A stretch of 64,000 nt of DNA from Paenarthrobacter aurescens TC1 (GTDB lineage Bacteria > Actinomycetota > Actinomycetes > Actinomycetales > Micrococcaceae): NCBI GenBank assembly GCA_000014925.1, contig CP000475.1:124001-188000 (forward strand), in the 5' to 3' direction. Below, piece after piece: positions 50,923-60,842 of this stretch. The notes under the pieces are model-generated. The model ran no database searches. It had not been told where the DNA came from and worked only from the letters and a program-made list of their open reading frames with translations. The first letter of the stretch is position 1. Every line of letters begins with the position of its first letter. The translations under genes and the position numbers were made by a program.

Positions 50923-53900
50923 TTAGGCGGGAATGCCCTCATGTTTGCCGGGGTTTGTTTTGTGGTCTCGCGTCGGGCTCATCTGTCCGGTCCAGCGGGT
51001 GGTGCGGTGGCGGGGGATGCGCGGAAGCGTGATCTGGGACGGCAGGTACATGCTGCGGTCCCTTATTTCGCGTGCCGGATTGCCGCCGTACAGAGTGTTT
51101 TCCGGGACTTCTTCGCCCTTCATCAGGAAGGAGTCGGCCAGCAGCGTCGATCCGTTGTGCATGGTGACGCCATAGTTTACGAAGGACTCAACGCCCAGTG
51201 AGCAGCGGTCACGGAGGGTGATGTAGTCGGATTTGAAGGTGCCGTCTTCCATTGAATGGCTTTGGATGGCGGTGCCTTCGTTGAGTGCGCAGTCGTCGCC
51301 GATCGAGACCAGGGTCTTTTCCGGAATGTCGCAGCCGGCATCGTAAAGCCGCTTCCCGACCCTCACGCCGAGCAGTCTCCAGATCATGGATTTGAAGGGC
51401 GTGCCGCTGAACGGCGCCACGGCCAGGAGTTTCCATAGTCGTTCGTGGTGCCAGAAGTAAGGGTCGTAGATGGAACAATACTGGGGCTTCAGCCGGCCGA
51501 AGCCCAGGACGGAGCGCTCGGCCACCACGCTGATCAGGATGCCGACGATCAGGAACGCGATGGTCGCGAGTCCCACGGCCAGTGCCCCGAAGTCGTCATA
51601 GAAGGTTACGGCGATGGCCGAGAGCAGGGTCGCCTCGAAGAACAGGAACCACCGTACGGCCAGGAACAGCCCAATGGTCACAATGTTGTGCTTGTTTTTG
51701 GCCTGAATGAGCGGCTTTCTGATTTCTTCGTTCTTGAGTTCGTCGAATTCCTTGTCCCGGTCGACGGTCCTGGGGATTTCGAACGGTGGGGATCCGAGCA
51801 GGCCCACGCCTTCCCGGAGGGGCCCGTCGATCGGAATCATCACCTTGGTCGCGAGCAGGCAGTTGTCTCCGGTGCGCGCCGCGAGCGGGAAGGTGATGTC
51901 GTTGCCGAGGAAGTTGCGTTCGCCGATGGTGACGCGTGAGACGCGGAAGGATGAGCTGGAAAAGTCGGCGTTCATGATGTTAAGCCCGTCCGAGACCATT
52001 GTCCCGGAACCGACAGAGCTCAAGTACGGATTTTCGTGCGCGACTTCGGGACCGAAGTTCGAGCCGGTCTGTTCGACTTTGCCCAGGTCGTATCCCAGGG
52101 CCAGCAGGAAATGCACAATGTATGAGCTGTCGCCGAAGATGTCCCTATACATTTTGGCGTGCGTCATGCGGGCGATCATCCGCTGGATCGTGAAGTGCAC
52201 GCCGTAGAGCGGGTAGACGGTGTCGGGTTTCAGCGCCCGGTTCAGGATCCTGGGGACAATGAGCACAAAGACGAGGCCGGTGACCAGGCCGGTAATGAAC
52301 AGCACCAAGGTGGTGGCCAGCACGTCGAGGTAGAAGCGCGGATTGTTCAGCTGCAGGTGTTCGGTCTCCAGGTAGTCCGGCAGCAGCGCTGCCAGGCCGA
52401 CGAGGCCGACAGGGAGGACCAGGACGAAGCGGTTGAACAGCTGCAGCAGGCTGTAGATGACCCTGCGGCGGGTGGTGCAGTTCGCGGGCTCTACCGTTCG
52501 GTAGTTCGCGTCCGTGGGGACGGCCGGGGAGCCGTGCCAGGTTTGTCCGTCCGGCACTGATTGTGAACTCTGCAGTGACGAGGCATGCCCGAGCTGGGCG
52601 TTGTCGCCCATCGAGGATCCGATGTCCAGGGTGGTTTTTTCGGAGATGAGGACGTTTCGTCCCAGTGTCACCGGGCCGGTGTCGATGGTCCCTGGGCGGG
52701 CGCGGTAGCCGAGGAAGAACGAGTTCTTGTGGATGACCGTGTCTGCTCCGATGGTGATCAGGTCGGTGCATACCGGCACGGTGCGGGAGAAGATCACGAC
52801 GTTCTTCCCGATCTTTGCCCCCAGCGCGCGTAGGTAGAGAATGTAGAGGGGCGAGCCGACGAACATCACGAGCGGGTTGGCCCGGGTCAGGGTTTTGACG
52901 GCCCAGAACCGGATGTAGGCCATGCTCCAGAGCGGGATTTCCGCTGGTTTCCAGCGGCCGATGAGTACCCATTTCATGATGATGGGGGCGATGGAGAGCG
53001 CCACGAACATGGCTGCCCCGAATCCGACGGAACGTACCCACATATCGATGAGGTTGGTGCCTTCGGAAACCCAGGTGAAGCCGAAGATCAGCAGGAACGC
53101 GGCGTACGTCGTGTAACCAAGGAAAATCAGCAGCTGGATGGCACCGCACAGAACGAAGCTGCCGGTACCGGGCATCGGGACGGCAGGTACCGCTGCGGGC
53201 GGCGTCGACGGTTCAAGGGTCGCTGCCGACTGTGCCGCGTCCAGGACCACGCCCAGTTGCCGGACCGTCGGGGACTGGTAGGCGTCCTGCATGGCGATCG
53301 GCGGCAGCCCGGTGTGTTTCCTGACCCTGGCGCTGAAATGCGCGAGCAGCAGCGAGTTGGCCCCGAGGTCTTCGAAGAAGTTCGCGTCGGCTGATACACG
53401 TTCCAGGCCCAGGACTGCGCCGAGCTGCGTTGCCAGGGCTTCTTCCGTTTCGGTCGCCGGGGCTGTGTAGCTTTCAGAACCGGTGGGACTTCGCCTGTTC
53501 GTGGGGGCGGGCAGCTTCTTGCGGTCCGCTTTGTCACTGGCCATCATGGGGATGGCATCGAGGCGTTCGAAATACGCCGGCACCATGTAGCCGGGCAGGA
53601 GCTTCCTGAGCATCTCGTGGATCTTCTGCTCGTCCACGCCGTCCGTGTCGTGGCGGACGGTGTAGTATGCGGCAAGCTCCACGAATCCAGGGGCCGGCTC
53701 ATAGGTGCTTACGACCGCCTGGGCGATGCCGGGGGCCTTCAGCAGTACGGACTCGATCTCTGTCAGCTCGATCCGATAGCCGCGGATCTTGACCTGGGTA
53801 TCGATCCGGCCGAAGTACTCGATCTCTCCGTCCGGATTGATCCGTCCCAGGTCGCCGGTGCGGTAGATCCGCGCCGATGGATTGTTTCTAATCGCGAGGA

Positions 53901-55146
53901 AGTCCGGGATGAATACCTTTTCGGTCAGGTCATCGCGGTTGACGTAGCCTTTTGCCAGCCCTACACCGGCCAGCCCGATTTCGCCTGTTTCGCCCGGGCC
54001 CAGTGCCCGGTCTTCCTCCGGGTCAAGGATGACTGCAGTATAGGTTGGCAGCGGCACGCCCAGCGTGACCGGGCGGTCCGGATTCACCAGGTTCCAGGTC
54101 GCGGTGACGGTGGCTTCGGTCGGGCCGTAGACGTTGAGGAAGCGCAGACCGGGCCGGTGCCAGCGCACGATCAGGTCCCGGGGACAGGCTTCCCCTGAGA
54201 CCAGCAGGAATCTGAGATCCGGCAGGTCCTCTTCGATGGTGGCGAGCAACGTCGGCACGCAGCACAGTGCGGTGATCTGCTTCTGCGTCAGGAACGCTGA
54301 AAGTTCGGCGCCGAGCAGGCTGGAGCCGCCGGGTTTGGGCACCAGGGTGGCCCCGGCCAGCCAGGGAACCCAGATTTCCTCGACAGAGAAGTCGAAGGCG
54401 AGGGTCATGCCCTGGTACACACGGTCCGAGGACCGGATTCCGTAGACGTCCGAGGCCACGCGGACGAAGTTGCAGATGCTGGCATGGTCGATGGCCACGC
54501 CCTTGGGCCGGCCGGTCGAGCCCGAGGTGTAGATGATGTACGCCATCTCGGTGGGTGTGCCCCAGTCCGACAGGTCAGTGAGGCGGGAGGATTCGCACCC
54601 GGCTATGTGCAGATGTTCGTGGTCGAGGCACATCACGGGAGCCGCGACCTCAGGCAGCAGATCCTTCAAATGCGTGAGCGAGAGCACCATCGCGGCGTCG
54701 GCGTCCTCAACGATGTACTTCAACCGGTCAGCGGGAAACCCCGGGTCCATCGGCACATAAGCGGCCCCGATCTTCAACACGGCCAGCATTGCCACGTAGG
54801 CACGCCACGGCTGGTCGAACAACAGGGCAATCCGGTCACCCGGGCGCGCTCCCAACACAAGCAAATGACGCGCGAGCTGGTTGGCACGCCCGTCAAGGTG
54901 CTTGTAGGTCAGAACGACATCCCCCGCGTCCACCGCCAGATGGCTGGCCATTCCCTGTATCCGGAGCTGGTCGCAACGGTCTTCAAAAAGCCGCTCCAAC
55001 CGTTCACCCGGATGCCAGCGGATGGAGTGGTCGGGTGCCGCAGAGGTCACAAAGGACCCCGCTGCCGGGCTCTCGCTCGTGGCGATCCGGCCGCGAAGCT
55101 CCGCCGGGCAGGTTTCGACGTCGTTGGTCTTCGCCTTTTTTCTCAT
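50923..55146 (-). CDS. Pls/PosA-type non-ribosomal peptide synthetase
   Basis: A 1407-residue membrane synthetase from the ATG at 55146 (GGGGAGGG upstream). The adenylation domain (about residues 50-560) shows IIYTSGSTGRPKGVA, NVYGPTEATVTATW, YRTGDLGRINPDGE and KIRGYRIELTEIE. A thiolation domain follows (FFEDLGANSLLLAHF, about residue 620). The C-terminal half has several membrane helices interleaved with hexapeptide-repeat (left-handed beta-helix) segments such as TLDIGSSMGDNAQLG. This matches the epsilon-poly-lysine synthetase architecture with no condensation or thioesterase domain. It probably makes an isopeptide homopolymer of an unknown amino acid. No tailoring or transport gene is adjacent. 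Confidence 0.92.
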   Translation of the reverse strand: MRKKAKTNDVETCPAELRGRIATSESPAAGSFVTSAAPDHSIRWHPGERLERLFEDRCDQLRIQGMASHLAVDAGDVVLTYKHLDGRANQLARHLLVLGARPGDRIALLFDQPWRAYVAMLAVLKIGAAYVPMDPGFPADRLKYIVEDADAAMVLSLTHLKDLLPEVAAPVMCLDHEHLHIAGCESSRLTDLSDWGTPTEMAYIIYTSGSTGRPKGVAIDHASICNFVRVASDVYGIRSSDRVYQGMTLAFDFSVEEIWVPWLAGATLVPKPGGSSLLGAELSAFLTQKQITALCCVPTLLATIEEDLPDLRFLLVSGEACPRDLIVRWHRPGLRFLNVYGPTEATVTATWNLVNPDRPVTLGVPLPTYTAVILDPEEDRALGPGETGEIGLAGVGLAKGYVNRDDLTEKVFIPDFLAIRNNPSARIYRTGDLGRINPDGEIEYFGRIDTQVKIRGYRIELTEIESVLLKAPGIAQAVVSTYEPAPGFVELAAYYTVRHDTDGVDEQKIHEMLRKLLPGYMVPAYFERLDAIPMMASDKADRKKLPAPTNRRSPTGSESYTAPATETEEALATQLGAVLGLERVSADANFFEDLGANSLLLAHFSARVRKHTGLPPIAMQDAYQSPTVRQLGVVLDAAQSAATLEPSTPPAAVPAVPMPGTGSFVLCGAIQLLIFLGYTTYAAFLLIFGFTWVSEGTNLIDMWVRSVGFGAAMFVALSIAPIIMKWVLIGRWKPAEIPLWSMAYIRFWAVKTLTRANPLVMFVGSPLYILYLRALGAKIGKNVVIFSRTVPVCTDLITIGADTVIHKNSFFLGYRARPGTIDTGPVTLGRNVLISEKTTLDIGSSMGDNAQLGHASSLQSSQSVPDGQTWHGSPAVPTDANYRTVEPANCTTRRRVIYSLLQLFNRFVLVLPVGLVGLAALLPDYLETEHLQLNNPRFYLDVLATTLVLFITGLVTGLVFVLIVPRILNRALKPDTVYPLYGVHFTIQRMIARMTHAKMYRDIFGDSSYIVHFLLALGYDLGKVEQTGSNFGPEVAHENPYLSSVGSGTMVSDGLNIMNADFSSSSFRVSRVTIGERNFLGNDITFPLAARTGDNCLLATKVMIPIDGPLREGVGLLGSPPFEIPRTVDRDKEFDELKNEEIRKPLIQAKNKHNIVTIGLFLAVRWFLFFEATLLSAIAVTFYDDFGALAVGLATIAFLIVGILISVVAERSVLGFGRLKPQYCSIYDPYFWHHERLWKLLAVAPFSGTPFKSMIWRLLGVRVGKRLYDAGCDIPEKTLVSIGDDCALNEGTAIQSHSMEDGTFKSDYITLRDRCSLGVESFVNYGVTMHNGSTLLADSFLMKGEEVPENTLYGGNPAREIRDRSMYLPSQITLPRIPRHRTTRWTGQMSPTRDHKTNPGKHEGIPA

Positions 55147-55730
55147 GCTGTCCCTCCCCTGAACACCAAAAGATCTGCTCAAGTCGACCTCACGGCCCGT
55201 TACTGACACATCACGAACGCGTTACTACCGGGTCCGTGGCATGTCTTTGGGCTGTCATGCACAGCGGTCGCCGGCAAACCAGGAGTGCAGCGCCCAGGGG
55301 TGTGGACCGACAGCCAGTCGCAGCCCAGCAGGGAAATTCATGCGTTCTCACGGGCGTTTATCCATTCCGGGCGAGCGGCTCCTACAAACGGTGGCAGTCC
55401 TGCCGAAGGCTGCTTTCATTGGCCCCCGGTACGTGGAGCAAGATACGGACGGCGCGTTCGTCGCCGGCGGAAAGCCGAGTCGTTCAACAAACCCGCCGCG
55501 TCCGGTGGGTATGAAGCAGGCCGTGACCCGGTTTCCTGCTTTTGGCGACTGCCCGTTCTGAGGGGGCTCCAGCTGCCCGAAGCCCAGTAAGCGTCCGCCG
55601 ACAGCTGCAGCCGGTCGGGCTGCTGTCGGAGGTATGGCACGGGAGAGCAGCTATGACCTAAGCAACATAGAAAAACACAACCTCTGTTCGTAGGGTGGGC
55701 TCAGGCAAGAGCCCACCCTACGAGGGAGTC
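55147..55730. other. Intergenic region between the synthetase and protease genes
   Basis: It contains the synthetase promoter, about 450 bases with no supported frame, and the hairpin at 55689-55722 in front of the protease gene. No repeats or known RNA motif were recognised elsewhere in it. Confidence 0.45.
55689..55722 (+). promoter_or_regulatory. 14-base perfect hairpin before the protease ribosome site
   Basis: CGTAGGGTGGGCTC and GAGCCCACCCTACG are perfect complements with a 6-base loop. The hairpin ends on the GAGGGAG ribosome site of the protease gene. It could be an operator, an RNA stem masking the ribosome site or a processing site. Confidence 0.65.
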
Positions 55731-56486
55731 ATGATGACCGGAAGCGGCAATCGTTGTTTCGGGCGACCTATGCCTCGCCGCCACCGGGGCTTCATACCGG
55801 CCCAAAGGAGTTTGGTCTCCGTGGCCTTGGCGCTGGGTTTGGTCCTGACAGCCTGCACCCCCTCCTCAACCCCCGGGGATCCGCATAACGGCTTCGAGCA
55901 GGGGACCTCCGGGACCTTCGTTCCGGACCGCGAAGAGAGCTTGGGTGAGAGCCTCCGGGATAGCCCGCCCGAATGCTCCGCTCCTGCGGCTGCGGATATG
56001 GAGGACATCGATCCGGAGGACTCCCCTGTCAAGCCGTGGCAGAATACGACCGAGACGGAGCTGGCGGTGGAGTTTGAAACTGGCAGGCTTTCAGAGCGGC
56101 ACTCCGGGCTCGTGTCCGAGGCCGCAACCATCTGGTCCAAGAGTCCTTGCCTCAATGCAGTGGCGGTTCAGATATGTTCCGGCGGCGCGAACTGTGTGGC
56201 CATGGTCGAAGACGACAGCCGCTCAGGTGGTACGGACGGAGAAATGCGATGGGAAGGGACCGGTGCCTACATGGATAGCGCGACCATCACCTTATACACG
56301 CAGCCGTTGGACAGGGCGACCGATAACGGTGCTCTTGCCACCATCGTCCACGAAATGGGGCACACACTCGGTCTGGCCCACCGCGTTGAACGCTATGACG
56401 TCATGAATTCTGTCACGGGCAACGATACGAACCCGGTTCCCGACGCTATCGATTTCTCAAACCTGGTCGCCATCTACGGGGCATGA
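55731..56486 (+). CDS. Secreted lipoprotein metalloprotease (metzincin)
   Basis: A 251-residue protein with paired ATGs (55731, 55734) after GAGGGAG. A signal with lipobox LTAC (about residues 38-41) is followed by a disordered linker and a zincin domain. The zinc motif HEMGHTLGLAH (HExxHxxGxxH, about residue 207) and the Met-turn in YDVMNS are complete, so it should be active. It resembles snapalysin- and matrixin-like actinobacterial proteases. The substrate is unknown. The decayed multicopper oxidase follows directly. Confidence 0.88.
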   Translation: MMTGSGNRCFGRPMPRRHRGFIPAQRSLVSVALALGLVLTACTPSSTPGDPHNGFEQGTSGTFVPDREESLGESLRDSPPECSAPAAADMEDIDPEDSPVKPWQNTTETELAVEFETGRLSERHSGLVSEAATIWSKSPCLNAVAVQICSGGANCVAMVEDDSRSGGTDGEMRWEGTGAYMDSATITLYTQPLDRATDNGALATIVHEMGHTLGLAHRVERYDVMNSVTGNDTNPVPDAIDFSNLVAIYGA

Positions 56487-56489
56487 CCT

Positions 56490-57662
56490 GTCGCGTACTA
56501 AAACGGTTTACCGGGTTGACTTCAGCAAGTTGGCCGTCATCGATCCAGCCAACGCCTAGCGGCTGGCACCGGGCGGCGCCGAATTCGAGCGCCAGTGGCT
56601 GTGGATCTGCCGCGAGGTTGTTCCCGAATGGGCTTATGCCGCTTCCCGCGGCGGCACGGTCACCGGAACAGGGTACCGGCATCACGCCGCGCTACTTCAC
56701 CCTTAACGACCTCTCCGGCTACCTGTCCCTGGCCATCACCGAAGACCCCGAGTTGAATGAGAGGCGGGAAGAAGACACCCTGCCTCAGGCTTCCCGCGGC
56801 TGACCGACGTACGCAACTTCAGCCAGACCCCCCGCACCGGGAACCGTGCGCACCGGACAACTGATCCGCATGCTCAACGCCGGCATCGTGGGACACCAAC
56901 TGCATTTCCATGGCAACCATGTCTGGGCCGTGCGCGCCAACGGCCGAGACTTTACCCGCCTTAACGGCTCCGTCATGGCCGACGGACACATCAGCCCGCA
57001 GGCTTGGGAAGACACGGTCTCGCTCTCACCCATGGAACGCAAGGAATCCATTTTGCCGATGGTCCGGCCCCCGGACGTGGTGGACGCAGCATGGGAGGCG
57101 TGCCGGGAAGACTGGACATACCCTATGCACTGCCATGCCTAGCCCTCCCAACCGCGGCCGGCCGGCTCTACCCCGGCGGCCTTCTCGCAGACTGGGTCCT
57201 TGGCTGACAGCGCAACCCCCAACAGAGCACCATACGTATCAAAGCCAGGTGGACCTCGCCTCCGACCAGCCCCGCGAAGGCAGCCCCGAACCGAATTCCC
57301 GCAACGGCCGGACGTTTCGATGGAATTCGATTTCTTCGGCAGGGAGCTCGACTTCCCTGACAGTGCCGAGCACGACGTTTGGAGTTTCGCCGCGGACATC
57401 GGCAAACCGGTGGTCATGGCGGACGTGGTCTCCCACGACGGCCGCCCCTTCCGGCACACCAACGACCCCAACGGGCCCGGGCCCCTGTCTGGTCAAGTGC
57501 GTTCCCGCTCCTGACCAACTGCATAGCCAGCGGTGCCGCCGAAAAGTATGACTTCCTGCTCCGGCCGCCCGCCCCGGCAAGTACCTTATGACGGTCAAGT
57601 TCCTGTCCTGGGTACCCGGAAAGGTCCGTGCCACCAAGACCGTGACCATCACCGCCGTCTAA
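56490..57662 (+). pseudogene. Decayed multicopper oxidase
   Basis: Pieces of one multicopper-oxidase-like protein lie in changing frames. In order they are VYRVDFSKLAVIDPANA then a stop, FERQWLWICREVVPEWAYAA, TPRYFTLNDLSGYLSLAI, GHQLHFHGNHVWAV (HxxHxH copper site), DWTYPMHCHA and YPGGLLADWVLG. FDFFGRELDFPDSAEHDV and FLLRPPAPGKYLMTVKFLSW then lead to TKTVTITAV and the TAA at 57660. At least five frameshifts and several stops exclude function. It is copper-linked like the island at 31-44 kb and probably once belonged to the same resistance set. Confidence 0.8.
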
Positions 57663-58015
57663 CCAACCCACTGTGCAAGGAATCCCAGCTCCAACGAGCC
57701 CCCTACAACTGAAAACAACGACCCAGCCAGTGCAAGCCCGGGGTTTGCGGGCCCGTCAGACCGCTACGATGACGTTGTCCTCCGGCATCCTCAAAGGCAT
57801 CGTTAGTGCTGCCAAAGCCCTGTTCGTCGCATCTTCACTTTCTGTTCCAAATACGTGGATGCCGGATGGAGGGAGTCGGGTAACTGAATCTGGCCGTGAT
57901 GCCCTAATTCCGCCTGAACTCAGGATCCTTCCAAGTTTGGGACGGCAGGCTGGTACTGACCACATCATCCGATCGGCAGCATCGGTTTAGGACTGTTTGT
58001 CTGTGAGGAGCGCTT
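57663..58015. other. Intergenic region with one doubtful minus-strand frame
   Basis: The minus-strand frame at 57756-57968 (70 codons) ends in a protein-like stretch, GIHVFGTESEDATNRALAAL, but has a weak start region. It may be a small gene or debris. No other structure was seen. Confidence 0.35.
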
Positions 58016-59233
58016 TTGCCCAAGGCAAGGGACCGTAACGAGGGCGGTGGACCGTCACCGGATAGGAATGATGGGAATCTACGGAAGCCTCGGGTGAGGG
58101 GTGTTGATGCCACGCGTTGCGTGGCCCTGCTGGGAATGCTGGCCGTAAACGTCCTGCCTTCGGAAACGTTCGATGAGGAACCGACGTTGACGACTCTGCT
58201 GCTGGCCGGACGGGCCTCGGCCCTGTTCGCGGTCCTGGCCGGAGTTTCGCTGGCCTTCATCTCCGGCGGCCGTCACCGTTTCCACGGCCGGCCGCTGCTG
58301 GCGGCCAGGGCCGGCCTTGCGGTGCGTGCGGTGCTCGTTCTGGGCCTTGGTCTCGGAATCGCTTACGCGGATCCGGGCGTAGCTATCATTTTGGCCTATT
58401 ACGGGGTGATGTTTCTGTTGGCGGTGCCGCTGCTGGGTCTGGCGCCATGGTGGCTGGCCGCCCTTGCCGCCGGTTTCGCCATAATCCCGCCAACTCTCCT
58501 GGTGGGTCTGCAGGGGCGTTTGCCCGCCTGGGATACCGCTAATCCAACGTTCACTGATGTCGTCGCAGATCCCCTCGGTTCTGCGGGGCTGCTGACACTC
58601 ACCGGCTTCTATCCCGCGCTGCCGTGGATGGCGTACCTGTGCGCGGGGCTGGCTATCGGACGGTTGGACCTCTCGTCCCGGCGGACCGCGACCTGGCTGC
58701 TGGCCGGGGGTGTTCTGCTGGCCGCGGCAGCGTGGGCTGTATCAGCGTTCCTGCTTGGAGCGGGGGGTTTCGACCGGCTCGTTGATTCTTCGCCGGGCAA
58801 TGATCCTGAGGACATTAAGGACGTCCTCGTTTACGGTGCGGGCGAGGGGCTTCCCGGCCGCTCCTGGTGGTGGCTGGCGATCGCGGCGCCGTATTCGTCC
58901 ATGCCGCTGGAACTGCTGCACACGATCGGTACGTCGGCGGCGGCTCTTGGGCTCGTGCTGCTCCTGGGTAAGACTTTCGATCCGATTATCGGCGCTCTGG
59001 CACCTGCCGGGAGCATGACGCTGACCCTGTATTCGGCCCATCTGCTCTTCATGGCGTCCGGGATCCTGTCCGACCGGCCTTTCGCCTCACTCGCCGTCCA
59101 AGCCGGCACAGCGGTCATCTTCGCTGTCGTCTGGCGCTGGGCCAGGGGTAAGGGGCCCTTGGAGGCCGCGCTCGGTGCCGTATCCGAAAGAGTCCGGACC
59201 ATGGTCGGTACTGCCGGATCCAACCAGTCGTGA
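58016..59233 (+). CDS. YeiB/DUF418-like membrane protein (acyltransferase-type), paralogue 2
   Basis: A 405-residue membrane protein with a TTG start (GAGGAG about 6 bases upstream). It has ten or so helices and the motifs GVDATRCVALLGMLAVNVLP, ASALFAVLAGVSLAF and GSMTLTLYSAHLLFM, the same blocks as the gene at 45302-46489. Identity is moderate, so the two are old paralogues rather than a recent duplication. Function in envelope acyl transfer is inferred from the family only. Confidence 0.82.
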   Translation: MPKARDRNEGGGPSPDRNDGNLRKPRVRGVDATRCVALLGMLAVNVLPSETFDEEPTLTTLLLAGRASALFAVLAGVSLAFISGGRHRFHGRPLLAARAGLAVRAVLVLGLGLGIAYADPGVAIILAYYGVMFLLAVPLLGLAPWWLAALAAGFAIIPPTLLVGLQGRLPAWDTANPTFTDVVADPLGSAGLLTLTGFYPALPWMAYLCAGLAIGRLDLSSRRTATWLLAGGVLLAAAAWAVSAFLLGAGGFDRLVDSSPGNDPEDIKDVLVYGAGEGLPGRSWWWLAIAAPYSSMPLELLHTIGTSAAALGLVLLLGKTFDPIIGALAPAGSMTLTLYSAHLLFMASGILSDRPFASLAVQAGTAVIFAVVWRWARGKGPLEAALGAVSERVRTMVGTAGSNQS

Positions 59234-59499
59234 TCACAGGCTGGCCGCAGGTAACGGCTTGAGCGGCAGGCAGGGTTTGTTCACGACCCGTTCCGAACCG
59301 TTGAAGAGTGCTGCCGGAAAACGCTGGAGGGCATCTGGTTCCACCTCCGGCCGGAAGTACCGTATCAGCCAACCCAGTAGAAAGATTGCGTGGCCTTCAG
59401 CACGAACCACTGGGTCCGGCGCACAGTCCGGGCGTCCTCACCGAAGACGTACGAAGACCTGCTGTCCCGGGCGCTAGGCGGCTTTGGTTGTATGCGTCT

Positions 59500-59904
59500 C
59501 TATGCCTGGACGTCCGCAGCAAACAGGGCGAGCTCGCCGGCTTTCAGAGTTCCGAACGCGAGTGCCAGCATGACCGGCGCCAGTAAGTGCACTGGCCTGA
59601 AGACGTGCCCCCGTTTCCAGCGCCAAAGGCTCACCAGCCCTATGCCTCCGGCATAGGCAAGGGCTACCGCAATCATGATGACAGACCCCTCACGCCAGAA
59701 GTACGGCAAGCTGAGCGCTCCCGCGATCACCAGTTCCGCGATTCCTGCCAGGCGCTGAACGGTAGGTTTTGGATCGTCTGCGTATATGAACCACGGGAAC
59801 CGGAAGATGTTGGCCAACGCGCTGCCCAACAAAAACGCGACGAAGGCGATGTGCGTGAAAGCCACGATGATCGTATACACGCCGAGTCCGTCATTGGCCA
59901 CCAT
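59500..59904 (-). CDS. Four-helix membrane protein of unknown function
   Basis: A 134-residue protein from the ATG at 59904, with GGGAG 8 bases upstream; the GTG three codons earlier sits on that site. Helices are predicted at about residues 8-32, 45-65, 68-90 and 105-125. A motif PWFIYADDPKPTVQR follows helix 1. It resembles small DoxX-like or other four-helix proteins but I cannot place it. Confidence 0.65.
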   Translation of the reverse strand: MVANDGLGVYTIIVAFTHIAFVAFLLGSALANIFRFPWFIYADDPKPTVQRLAGIAELVIAGALSLPYFWREGSVIMIAVALAYAGGIGLVSLWRWKRGHVFRPVHLLAPVMLALAFGTLKAGELALFAADVQA

Positions 59905-60210
59905 CCTGTGCACACTCCCAATACTCTTTGAGTCATAGTTTCAATGGAGTAACTCCCGGCCATGCGGAGGTTGTTCCGGCTGAGCCGGAATTGGGAGCAA
60001 GGTCACCGACGCAGGCGGCCGCGGTGAGTCTGGTCGGTCCCGCCCGCCAGCGGCTGCAGTAATTTGCTCTGACGGCAGCTCTCGTTCCTCAGCCACGTTT
60101 CGTTGCACCGAGGCAGCATTAGGCAGATGGTTTGCTGCGGTAGTTTTCTTCATGTGCGCGGCTTCGGATTGCCGTGAAGTGACGATTGGTGTGAAGAGAG
60201 AATAGGAGGC
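59905..60210. other. Intergenic region, no supported gene
   Basis: A minus-strand frame at 59941-60153 (MKKTTAANHLPNAASVQ at its start) lacks a ribosome site. It may be the promoter region of the membrane-protein gene plus spacer. No hairpin terminator was seen. Confidence 0.35.
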
Positions 60211-60840
60211 TCAACGTGCGGAGAGAAGCTGGTCCATGTAGGTGATTTCGGATTGTTGTGCGGTGACTATCGATTGCGCAAGGGATTCTACGGCCGGAAT
60301 ATCGGTCCGGGGCAGGAGGGCTTCCGCCATGGTTACGCCTGCCTTGTGGTGCTCGATCATCAGCTCGAGATAGAGGCGTTCGGCCTCAACCCCGCTGGCG
60401 GCCTTAAATTCTGCGAGCTCTTCAGCCGTGGCCATTCCGGGCATCGCCGTATCCATGGCTGCGCCGTCTTCCGCCGCTGTGCCGTTATGCGTGCTGTGGC
60501 CGGCACCGTTCATCCAGGCCATGGCCGGCTGGGTGGACGCTTGGGGCAGGCCCCAGAGTGAGAGCCAGCCGTACATCTGCCCGGCCTGCTGCTGCTGGGA
60601 ACGGGCAATGTCGTAGGCCAGCTGATCTATGGCCGGGTCTTCGGTGCGGTCCCTGACGATCATGCTCATGTCCACGGCCTGCAGGTGGTGGGTCTGCATG
60701 TCGCGCGCGAAGCCGGCCTCCGCGCTTCCCTCTCCGGGGACGGAGGGCCGGGAGGTCAGGCTGCCCAGCGCCCAGCCTGCCAGGACGGCCAGCGCCAGTG
60801 CCCCCACGGCGGCAATCATGCGCCAAGAGTTATTCTTCAC
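60211..60840 (-). CDS. DUF305 protein, membrane-anchored
   Basis: A 209-residue protein with an N-terminal helix (about residues 8-26, no lipobox) and a DUF305 domain: MQTHHLQAVDMSMIV and MIEHHKAGVTMAEAL carry the paired HH motifs. A Met/His-rich loop lies between (MNGAGHSTHNG, MDTAMPGM). The ATG lies 2 bases after the stop of the DUF3105 gene, so these are cotranscribed. DUF305/DUF3105 pairs are common in actinobacteria; the domain probably binds copper outside the membrane. A lipoprotein relative is encoded at 40364-40963. Confidence 0.88.
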   Translation of the reverse strand: MKNNSWRMIAAVGALALAVLAGWALGSLTSRPSVPGEGSAEAGFARDMQTHHLQAVDMSMIVRDRTEDPAIDQLAYDIARSQQQQAGQMYGWLSLWGLPQASTQPAMAWMNGAGHSTHNGTAAEDGAAMDTAMPGMATAEELAEFKAASGVEAERLYLELMIEHHKAGVTMAEALLPRTDIPAVESLAQSIVTAQQSEITYMDQLLSAR

Positions 60841-60842
60841 CC

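Noticed and set aside
59941..60153. 70-codon minus-strand frame beginning MKKTTAANH
   Set aside because: No ribosome site and Pro/Ala-rich composition; listed only as part of an intergenic region.
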